Source: M3007 sp964484205 (GTDB lineage: Bacteria; Bacteroidota; Bacteroidia; Chitinophagales; Saprospiraceae). From it: a stretch of 64,000 bases of DNA. Where the stretch lies: contig CAZAEZ010000030.1 of assembly GCA_964484205.1 (NCBI GenBank), forward strand, positions 5,554 through 69,553, written 5' to 3'. The translations under genes and the position numbers were made by a program. The notes under the pieces are model-generated. The model searched no databases and had not been told where the DNA came from. It worked only from the letters and a program-made list of their open reading frames with translations. This document shows, piece by piece, positions 51,157 through 56,973 of this stretch (its first letter is position 1; each line of letters opens with the position of its first letter).

Positions 51157-51164
51157 CAAAGGTA
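51157..51164 (-). promoter_or_regulatory. -7 promoter box for the SQR-like gene
   Basis: TACCTTTG on the minus strand (51164 to 51157), an exact TAnnTTTG match, 26 nt upstream of ATG 51130. Unlike the three promoters further right, no TGA-N6-TCA dyad sits 35 bp upstream. Confidence 0.6.
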
Positions 51165-51230
51165 CCCGGTCATTTCCAAAGGTGTTTAGGATGACTTAAG
51201 GCAATACTTGCATTAATCAACGATGCTGTT

Positions 51231-51629
51231 TCAGGCCTGTTTTTTCGCTACTCTTTTTAAAGAATCAGGATCATAGCGGACGTTGATATTGATCCACATC
51301 AAACGTGAAATCCGGAATACATAGACAAAGTTTACGGCCAAAAACAGGAGTAATAATCCAAATGCCACATTAATGCCCCAATGCAACACCCAGTGGAACA
51401 AGGCAACAAAAAGCAGGCAAAACCAGGCAGTCCAGATGTAGGAAATAAACATTGCCCCATAGTAGTAGCCCGGCTCCGGGAAGTAGTTCAGGTCGCACTT
51501 GGGGCACCGCTGGTGCATATCAAACGATTTTGAAAATGACCAGCTGCCCGTTTCAAAAGTTTCGCCTTCGTGGCATCGCGGGCATTTCAGTGCAAAAATG
51601 CTGTAGGCTTTTGATCCTTTTTTTAACAT
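51231..51629 (-). CDS. DUF983 membrane protein
   Basis: 132 residues from ATG 51629. Cys-rich N-terminal zinc-ribbon-like part (F-A-L-K-C-P-R-C-H-E-G and Q-R-C-P-K-C-D-L-N-Y-F-P-E-P-G-Y-Y-Y-G), then two close transmembrane helices (F-I-S-Y-I-W-T-A-W-F-C-L-L-F-V-A-L-F and I-N-V-A-F-G-L-L-L-L-F-L-A-V-N-F-V-Y) and a short basic tail. The Y-Y-Y-G-A-M-F turn is a hallmark of DUF983. Function unknown. It follows the thioredoxin gene by 27 nt and is probably in an operon with it, which may point to a redox or zinc link. Confidence 0.88.
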   Translation of the reverse strand: MLKKGSKAYSIFALKCPRCHEGETFETGSWSFSKSFDMHQRCPKCDLNYFPEPGYYYGAMFISYIWTAWFCLLFVALFHWVLHWGINVAFGLLLLFLAVNFVYVFRISRLMWININVRYDPDSLKRVAKKQA

Positions 51630-51656
51630 AGGTAGTTTGTAAAACGGCAAGCCGGA

Positions 51657-51971
51657 TTATTCCGTCGCATCCGCAGATTGGTAAAATGATTCGAGCGTGC
51701 GTACCAGCTCAACGGCAGAAAGCACACCGGAACGACGCCAGACAGGCTTCCCGGCCTGGAAAAGGATCAGGGTCGGCACCGAGCGCACATTAAATTCAGC
51801 GGCAATGGCCGGGTTGCGATCAACGTCGAGCTTAAAAATTGCAGCCCGGTCACCTACGCGTTTTTTTACATCTTCGAGAATTGGGGCCAGCATCTTACAG
51901 GGTCCACACCACTCGGCTGAAAAATCGACAAGTACAGGTTTGTCGGCGTTTACTAATTCTGTGAAAGTCAT
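51657..51971 (-). CDS. Thioredoxin
   Basis: 104 residues with the active site W-C-G-P-C (Cys22, Cys25), the buried Asp in V-L-V-D-F-S-A-E-W, V-D-R-N-P-A-I-A-A-E-F-N-V-R-S-V-P-T-L (cis-Pro) and L-I-L-F-Q-A-G-K-P-V-W-R-R-S-G. A cytosolic dithiol reductant. The gene precedes DUF983 on the same strand. The nested palindrome 52009-52086 lies just upstream. Confidence 0.93.
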   Translation of the reverse strand: MTFTELVNADKPVLVDFSAEWCGPCKMLAPILEDVKKRVGDRAAIFKLDVDRNPAIAAEFNVRSVPTLILFQAGKPVWRRSGVLSAVELVRTLESFYQSADATE

Positions 51972-52008
51972 ATTTAATTACGAATTGAAGAATAATATTA
52001 ATTCTTTT

Positions 52009-52086
52009 GGCTCATGTTCCCATCTGGCTGGTAGTGAGGCGGTGACTTGAAGTCACCGCCTCACTTGCCCCCCAGGGTACATGATC
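52009..52086. repeat. Nested palindromic element, copy 1
   Basis: The inner hairpin 52033-52047/52051-52065 (15 bp, loop TGA) is enclosed by outer arms at 52009-52021 (GGCTCATGTTCCC) and about 52072-52086 (imperfect). The 39 bases 52009-52047 match the reverse complement of 56755-56793 with two mismatches, so the two copies are in opposite orientation. Confidence 0.8.
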
Positions 52087-52209
52087 CGAAATCGATGCAA
52101 AGATGCGCCGTCTGCTAAAATGTTCATTTGCACAGAAGCGGTTCTTTCTTGGATTTTTCAGGGAAACCGCAAAAAACGCACCGCAATTGACGACGCTCAC
52201 CCGGGTACA

Positions 52210-52253
52210 TGACTGCGATCATCTTGCCCGCCCGGGCCATTGCCCGAATTTTG
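52210..52253 (+). promoter_or_regulatory. Crp/FNR-type operator and -7 box of the metal ATPase gene
   Basis: Dyad TGACTGCGATCA (TGA-N6-TCA) at 52210-52221 and -7-like GAATTTTG at 52246-52253, 36 bp from dyad start to box start. The operator centre falls near -41, where class II activators of the Crp/FNR family bind. ATG 52281 lies 28 nt downstream. Confidence 0.6.
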
Positions 52254-52280
52254 GGCTGCAAAAATAAAAACACCTTTTTC

Positions 52281-54779
52281 ATGGCAAAACCTGCCGCGCT
52301 GCCTGCCGCCAAGCCTGCGCCTCATACCCGGCTCTATTGTTACCATTGTCAGGACGAATGCCCGGACGACCGGTTACATATTGACGACAAATATTTTTGC
52401 TGCAACGGCTGTCAGATGGTCTACGAGATACTCAACACCCACCAACTCTGTCAGTTTTACGACCTGGACGACAACCCCGGCATTTCGCAAAAACTACGCC
52501 GGGATGCCCGCTCTTTTGCCTGGCTCGACGACGACGAAATACGCCAACAACTCCTGGAATTTAGCGACGGCAACACCGCCATTGTCACCTTCTACCTGCC
52601 TGCCATGCACTGCGCTTCCTGCATTTGGCTGTTGGAGCATTTGTACAAGCTGGACAACGGTGTGGTGCACTCCAAAGTCAATTTTTTGAAAAAACAGGTC
52701 ACCATTCATTTCGAAGAAAAAAACACCTCGCTACGCAAACTGGCCTCCATGCTCGCCAGCATCGGCTACACCCCGGAGATCAATCTGGGCGACGTAAGCG
52801 CAACCGGAAAACCCAAAGCCATCGACCGCAGCCTCCTGTATAAAATAGGCGTAGCCGGATTTGCCTTCGGCAACATCATGTTGTTGAGCTTCCCGGAATA
52901 CCTGGGCCTTCAAAAAGAACTGGAAGGCCGTTTTTTCTCGGCATTCGGTTACGTCAACCTGCTCTTGTCCCTACCCGTTTTGCTTTACAGCGCCCGCGAC
53001 TACTTTGTGTCTGCCTACACCGGGTTGCGGCACCGCCACCTGAACATCGACGTGCCGCTAGCCCTGGGAATGATGATGCTGTTTGGCCGCTCGGCCTGGG
53101 AAATTCTGACCCAAAGCGGCGCCGGTTACCTGGATTCTTTTGCCGGACTGGTGTTTTTTCTGCTTGTCGGCCGATGGTTCCAGCAGAAAACCTATCACCA
53201 ACTCTCGTTTGAACGCGACTACAAATCCTATTTTCCGGTAGCCGCATCGCGCAAAAACACCGACGGCTCCGAATCCGCCACACCACTAAACAAACTGAAC
53301 CCCGGCGATATCATCCTGGTGCGCAATGGCGAACTCATCCCGGCGGATGGTATCCTGCTGAAAGGCGGCGGCCGCATTGATTACGCCTTCGTAACCGGCG
53401 AGGCCGACCCGGTCACGCTGGAAAGCGGCGCCCATGTGTACGCCGGCGGCAAACAACTTGGCGAAACACTGGAGATCAGCCTGACTCGCCAGGTGAATAC
53501 CAGCTACCTGACCCAACTGTGGAACAATGAGGCGTTTAAAAGTCAGGCAAAAGGTCATGCCAGCGCGCTGGCCGACCGGGCAGGCCGGTATTTCACCGCC
53601 GTGATCCTTGGCGTGGCCGGACTTGCCTTTTTATACTGGGTTCCGCAAAGCCTGCCCACCGCCATCAATGCATTCACGGCGGTGCTGATCATTGCCTGCC
53701 CCTGCGCCGTTGCCTTGTCCATCCCATTTACCATGGGCAATATCCTGCGCATTCTGGCCCGCAACCGGTTTTATGTAAAAAACACCAACGTGCTGGAATC
53801 GTTTTCGGCCGTGCAAGCCGTCATTTTTGACAAAACCGGCACCATCACCAACACCGGGCAACATGCCGTGCATTTTGTGCCGGACGCCTCCGATGGAGCA
53901 GCTCAGCTGAGCCCAACCGAAAAAATCGCCGTGCGCACCCTGGCGCACCAAAGCAACCACCCGCTCAGCCGGCAAATAGCCGCCGCTTATGCCGATGCTC
54001 CGTTGGGAACGCCCGCCGAATTTCGGGAACTGCCCGGCCAGGGTATCCAGGGCACGGTGAACGGCTGGGAAATCCGCCTGGGTTCGGCCGATTTTATCGG
54101 CGGCCAAACCCAGGCGGGCGAAGGTGTTTATCTTGAAATAAATGGCCGCGTCCGCGGATATTTTCAATTAAAAAGCCACTACCGGCACGGTCTCGCCCCG
54201 TTGCTTGCGCATTTCAGGCAGCGGCAGGTTGCAACCTGGCTGGTGTCGGGCGATCACAACCGGGAAGCGGAGGCCCTGAAGCCGTATTTTCCGGATGCGG
54301 CTGCTTTGCGGTTCAAACAAAGCCCGCAGGACAAACTGGATTTCGTCAAAAGTTTGCAGCAAAACAGGCAGAATGTGCTCATGCTGGGCGATGGATTGAA
54401 CGACGCCGGCGCCTTGCAACAAAGCAATGTCGGCATTGTGGTAGCGGAAAACACCAACAACTTCACCCCTGCCTGCGACGCCATTTTGCATGCCGGCGAA
54501 TTTGACCGCCTGCCGCAGTTTTTCCAGCTGGCTCAATGGGGCATGACGACGGTCAATGCAGCCTACCTGCTGGCGGCTTGTTACAATATTGTCGGGTTGA
54601 GCTATGCCGTGACGGGCACCCTGTCGCCCGTGGTGGCGGCGGTTTTGATGCCCCTGAGTTCCGTAACCATTCTGCTCTTCGGATTTGGCATGAGCCAGTG
54701 GAAAGCCATGCAATTGGGCCTGGCATTTAGCCCCCGAAGTTCAGATCAAGCCTTCCATCAAGGTCATAACCCGGCCTGA
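52281..54779 (+). CDS. Heavy-metal P1B-type ATPase, CcoI/FixI-like
   Basis: 832 residues from ATG 52281. The Cys-rich N-terminus (C-Y-H-C-Q-D-E-C and F-C-C-N-G-C-Q-M-V) is the metal-binding domain typical of CcoI/FixI-type ATPases. A heavy-metal-associated domain follows with M-H-C-A-S-C-I-W-L-L (about 112-121). Core motifs: V-T-G-E-A-D-P-V (about 371, TGEA in place of TGES), I-A-C-P-C-A-V-A-L-S (about 471), F-D-K-T-G-T-I-T-N (phospho-Asp about 516), H-P-L-S, M-L-G-D-G-L-N-D-A. It exports copper to the periplasm, in relatives for assembly of cbb3 oxidase. Unusually no ccoS or ccoNOP follows; instead come an unknown protein, USP and CBS genes with similar promoters. Confidence 0.92.
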   Translation: MAKPAALPAAKPAPHTRLYCYHCQDECPDDRLHIDDKYFCCNGCQMVYEILNTHQLCQFYDLDDNPGISQKLRRDARSFAWLDDDEIRQQLLEFSDGNTAIVTFYLPAMHCASCIWLLEHLYKLDNGVVHSKVNFLKKQVTIHFEEKNTSLRKLASMLASIGYTPEINLGDVSATGKPKAIDRSLLYKIGVAGFAFGNIMLLSFPEYLGLQKELEGRFFSAFGYVNLLLSLPVLLYSARDYFVSAYTGLRHRHLNIDVPLALGMMMLFGRSAWEILTQSGAGYLDSFAGLVFFLLVGRWFQQKTYHQLSFERDYKSYFPVAASRKNTDGSESATPLNKLNPGDIILVRNGELIPADGILLKGGGRIDYAFVTGEADPVTLESGAHVYAGGKQLGETLEISLTRQVNTSYLTQLWNNEAFKSQAKGHASALADRAGRYFTAVILGVAGLAFLYWVPQSLPTAINAFTAVLIIACPCAVALSIPFTMGNILRILARNRFYVKNTNVLESFSAVQAVIFDKTGTITNTGQHAVHFVPDASDGAAQLSPTEKIAVRTLAHQSNHPLSRQIAAAYADAPLGTPAEFRELPGQGIQGTVNGWEIRLGSADFIGGQTQAGEGVYLEINGRVRGYFQLKSHYRHGLAPLLAHFRQRQVATWLVSGDHNREAEALKPYFPDAAALRFKQSPQDKLDFVKSLQQNRQNVLMLGDGLNDAGALQQSNVGIVVAENTNNFTPACDAILHAGEFDRLPQFFQLAQWGMTTVNAAYLLAACYNIVGLSYAVTGTLSPVVAAVLMPLSSVTILLFGFGMSQWKAMQLGLAFSPRSSDQAFHQGHNPA

Positions 54780-54819
54780 TCTTGGTCATTCTGATCCGGA
54801 CGAGAATCAGGCAGTTTTG
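54777..54819 (+). promoter_or_regulatory. Crp/FNR-type operator and -7 box for the small unknown gene and USP
   Basis: Dyad TGATCTTGGTCA at 54777-54788 overlaps the TGA stop of the metal ATPase. The -7-like box CAGTTTTG at 54812-54819 starts 35 bp after the dyad start. Shared with the CBS promoter are TGATCYTGGTCATTC and CAGGCARTTTTG at the same distance. ATG 54860 follows 41 nt later. Confidence 0.65.
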
Positions 54820-54859
54820 TACACTCCATGTTGGGATTATTAATTAAAATTATACTGTC

Positions 54860-55270
54860 ATGAAAATCAGAATAGAACCGGATACGACCCTGGCTGAAAT
54901 CCAGGGAGCATTTCAGGAAACGTTTCCTTACCTGAAAATTGAATTTTTCACAAAATCGCACCGGGCGTTCAAGGGTAGCCACGCCAAATTTTTGATCCAG
55001 GATTTGGATCAAAAACTGCGCGATGTTTTGCCTGCGCCAAAATCCGGAGCATTGGAAATCATGCCGGAAATGCCCACCTACCAGGCAGAAAATTTATTTG
55101 AAGAAAAATTCGGCCTGCACGTGCAGGTATTTCGCAAATCGGGTGAAACCTGGTTGGTCACGAGTGTAACCGACAAGTTGAGCCTGGCTAAACAAAACGC
55201 CAAAGGGCAAGCCAGCGAAAACGTCCACTTTATTTCCGAAGACCCAATCGACTACCGGGAACAGGAATAA
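54860..55270 (+). CDS. Small cytosolic protein, unknown function, in the FNR-like module
   Basis: 136 residues, no signal or transmembrane segment. A charged alpha/beta protein: M-K-I-R-I-E-P-D-T-T-L-A-E-I-Q-G-A-F-Q-E-T-F-P-Y-L-K-I-E-F-F, then L-D-Q-K-L-R-D-V-L and A-E-N-L-F-E-E-K-F-G-L-H-V-Q-V-F-R-K-S-G-E-T-W-L-V-T, ending N-V-H-F-I-S-E-D-P. The last strand pattern recalls a single-stranded nucleic acid or ligand-binding fold, but no family is recognised. I recall similar proteins in Bacteroidota near universal stress genes. The USP gene starts 21 nt after its stop, so the two form an operon. Confidence 0.78.
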   Translation: MKIRIEPDTTLAEIQGAFQETFPYLKIEFFTKSHRAFKGSHAKFLIQDLDQKLRDVLPAPKSGALEIMPEMPTYQAENLFEEKFGLHVQVFRKSGETWLVTSVTDKLSLAKQNAKGQASENVHFISEDPIDYREQE

Positions 55271-55291
55271 CAGTCACCAAAACTATTGATT

Positions 55292-56122
55292 ATGAAGGCC
55301 ATACTAGTCCCTACCGACTTCTCCAAATGCGCCGCCAACGCAATGACCCACGCCATGGCACTTGCCCGCGATACCGGCGCCGAACTGACGCTGCTGCATG
55401 TTGTTTTCCCAAATGAAGGTGTAGACAACAACATGTACAATGTTTTTTGGTCGGATGAATACATGGCCGAGCGGACCAAAGGGCTGAAACAATGGGCACG
55501 CCGCTTCCAACGACAAAAAGGGAACCAGGGCATTCGCGTGCATGCAGACTGCCGCATTGGTTTTCCGGTGCCCACGATCTGCGACATTGCCGAAGATATC
55601 CATGCCGACCTGATCGTGATGGGAACCACCGGCGCCACCGGACTCCGGGGCACCTTCCTCGGCAGCATCGCCGCCGGCGTAATGTCGAATACTCAAGTTC
55701 CGGTATTGTCGATCCCAAAACAGGCAACGCTGCGGAACGAATACAACGCGGTATTTGCCACCGATTTCCGGCTCAAACTGGATTCGGTATCATTGGGCGT
55801 ACTGACGGAATTACTGGCACTGAAAAAAAGTATGCTGCACATCGTGCACATTCTGGACAAACCGGGCCTTGCACCCGATCCCGCGCGCGAAAAGGCAATT
55901 GGTCAGAAATTGGGTAAAATTCCGCATGATTTCCACTATTTGCACGACCGCGATATTACCCAGGCCGTTTCCAACTTCCTGGAAGCCCGCGATGCCGGCT
56001 TGCTTGTCGCAATTGCCCACGAGCACAGCCTGTTTCACCGGCTGTTTTACGAAAGCATTACGCGCCGGCTGGCGCACCGGGTCCGGCTACCTATGCTGAC
56101 GTTGCACGACGCCACTGCCTGA
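55292..56122 (+). CDS. Universal stress protein (UspA-like, two-domain)
   Basis: 276 residues from ATG 55292. N-terminal USP domain: M-K-A-I-L-V-P-T-D-F-S-K-C-A-A-N-A-M, then D-L-I-V-M-G-T-T-G-A-T-G-L-R-G-T-F-L-G-S-I-A-A-G-V (about 110-134) with the ATP-binding G-x2-G-x9-G(S/T)-like loop. The second half (about 150-276) is a degenerate USP domain (Y-N-A-V-F-A-T-D-F-R, L-L-V-A-I-A-H-E-H-S-L-F-H-R-L-F). Tandem USPs bind ATP and act in starvation, oxygen limitation and other stress. The promoter of its operon carries a Crp/FNR-type site. Confidence 0.93.
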   Translation: MKAILVPTDFSKCAANAMTHAMALARDTGAELTLLHVVFPNEGVDNNMYNVFWSDEYMAERTKGLKQWARRFQRQKGNQGIRVHADCRIGFPVPTICDIAEDIHADLIVMGTTGATGLRGTFLGSIAAGVMSNTQVPVLSIPKQATLRNEYNAVFATDFRLKLDSVSLGVLTELLALKKSMLHIVHILDKPGLAPDPAREKAIGQKLGKIPHDFHYLHDRDITQAVSNFLEARDAGLLVAIAHEHSLFHRLFYESITRRLAHRVRLPMLTLHDATA

Positions 56123-56149
56123 AACAGCGACGAAAGTCGCCGACAGGCT

Positions 56150-56192
56150 TGATCCTGGTCATTCACCACAGTATTTTTAACAGGCAATTTTG
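56150..56192 (+). promoter_or_regulatory. Crp/FNR-type operator and -7 box of the CBS gene
   Basis: Dyad TGATCCTGGTCA at 56150-56161 (left half TTGAT equals the FNR half-site) and -7-like CAATTTTG at 56185-56192, again 35 bp apart. ATG 56224 follows 31 nt later. An in-frame TTG at 56149 overlaps the operator and is not the start. Confidence 0.65.
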
Positions 56193-56223
56193 CAGTAAAC
56201 AATCACCTTTTAATACCCTGACC

Positions 56224-56670
56224 ATGCAAGCGTCAACACCGATTTTCAAAATAATGACCAAACAGCCCGAAACGGTTTCTCCAGCCGATACGATGGAGGA
56301 GGTCCGCAAGGTGTTTGAAAAACGCGGATTTCACCATGTTCCGGTAGTGGAAAATGAAAAACTGGTGGGCCTGGTCAGTTACACCGATTATCTCCGCCTG
56401 GTGCGTTCTGTTTTCGACAACAACATGGAAGTACGCAGCAACGAACAAGTCCTGCACGCAACGGTTGTCAGTGAGGTAATGACGACAGATTTACTTTGCC
56501 TGTCAAAAAATGACACCGTGGAAGACGCGCTGCGGATTTTCAAAGCGAACCAGTTTCACTCCCTTCCCGTGGTGGATGAACATGACAACCTGGTCGGGAT
56601 AATTACAACCTACGACCTGATGAAAGTGCTCGAACGGGTATTTGTCGGGCAACAATACCCGATTGACTGA
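56224..56670 (+). CDS. CBS-domain-pair protein
   Basis: 148 residues from ATG 56224. Two CBS motifs in tandem: I-F-K-I-M-T-K-Q-P-E-T-V-S-P-A-D-T-M-E-E (about 7-60, with F-H-H-V-P-V-V-E-N-E-K-L-V-G-L-V-S-Y-T-D) and V-S-E-V-M-T-T-D-L-L-C-L-S (about 80-140, with F-H-S-L-P-V-V-D-E-H-D-N-L-V-G-I-I-T-T-Y-D). CBS pairs bind adenine nucleotides and sense energy state. Stand-alone CBS proteins are often induced with USPs under low oxygen, which suits the shared promoter type. It is the last gene of the module. Confidence 0.92.
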   Translation: MQASTPIFKIMTKQPETVSPADTMEEVRKVFEKRGFHHVPVVENEKLVGLVSYTDYLRLVRSVFDNNMEVRSNEQVLHATVVSEVMTTDLLCLSKNDTVEDALRIFKANQFHSLPVVDEHDNLVGIITTYDLMKVLERVFVGQQYPID

Positions 56671-56703
56671 AAAAATAAGGTACCGGCGGTACTGTAAGAT
56701 TTA

Positions 56704-56793
56704 GGCTCATGTTCCCGTTTGGCTGAGGGGGGGACGAGTGAGGCGGTGACTGATAGTCACCGCCTCACTACCAGCCCGCTGGGAACATGAGCC
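56704..56793. repeat. Nested palindromic element, copy 2
   Basis: The outer arms 56704-56716 and 56781-56793 (GGCTCATGTTCCC and complement) are perfect. The inner hairpin 56737-56751/56755-56769 (15 bp, loop GAT) has the same stem as copy 1. It lies just after the CBS gene, opposite in orientation to copy 1, bracketing the metal ATPase-USP-CBS module. Confidence 0.8.
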
Positions 56794-56833
56794 ACGATTT
56801 AAGCGTGATAGTTTTTGGTTTTTTGTTAATGAA

Positions 56834-56864
56834 AAATGCTCCGGCTGGATGAGCCGGAGCATTT
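56834..56864. terminator. Bidirectional terminator between convergent genes
   Basis: The stem 56834-56846/56852-56864 (13 bp, perfect, loop GGATG) is A-rich on the left and followed by GATTTTTA on the right, which fits termination in either direction. Confidence 0.7.
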
Positions 56865-56881
56865 GATTTTTACGCATAAGC

Positions 56882-56920
56882 CAGTGTCGGCGTGACTGGA
56901 CTGGAGTCACGCCGACACTG
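56882..56920. repeat. 16-bp hairpin, variant of the ACT..AGT family
   Basis: The arms 56882-56897 and 56905-56920 are perfect; the stem ends in GTGACT/AGTCAC as in the nested palindromes, but the loop is 7 bases (GGACTGG) rather than 3. Confidence 0.7.
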
Positions 56921-56973
56921 TAACCCGTTACGGACCTGATTTTTAGCCATCGTTTCAGCGGGATTCCACCGCT

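Larger units (their letters stand above)
51972..52280. other. Intergenic region: nested palindrome plus regulated promoter
   Basis: About 310 bp between thioredoxin (-) and the metal ATPase (+). It contains an AT-rich stretch (51972-52005, probably the thioredoxin promoter area), the nested palindrome (52009-52086), an unassigned 120-bp stretch and the TGA-N6-TCA/-7 promoter (52210-52253). The ATG at 52209 overlaps the operator and is therefore unlikely to be the ATPase start. Confidence 0.6.
56671..56973. other. Gene-free region with three palindromes
   Basis: About 303 bp between the CBS gene (+) and the lamin-tail protein (-), convergent. It contains the nested palindrome (56704-56793), a 13-bp terminator hairpin (56834-56864) and a 16-bp perfect hairpin (56882-56920). 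No gene is supported. Confidence 0.7.

Noticed and set aside
51208..51220. FNR-like half-sites upstream of the SQR-like gene (TTGATTAATGCAA on the minus strand)
   Set aside because: The right half deviates and the distance to the -7 box does not fit the 35-36 bp seen at the other three promoters.
52209..52280. Upstream ATG at 52209 as start of the metal ATPase
   Set aside because: It overlaps the proposed operator and lies before the -7 box; ATG 52281 leads straight into the Cys-rich domain.
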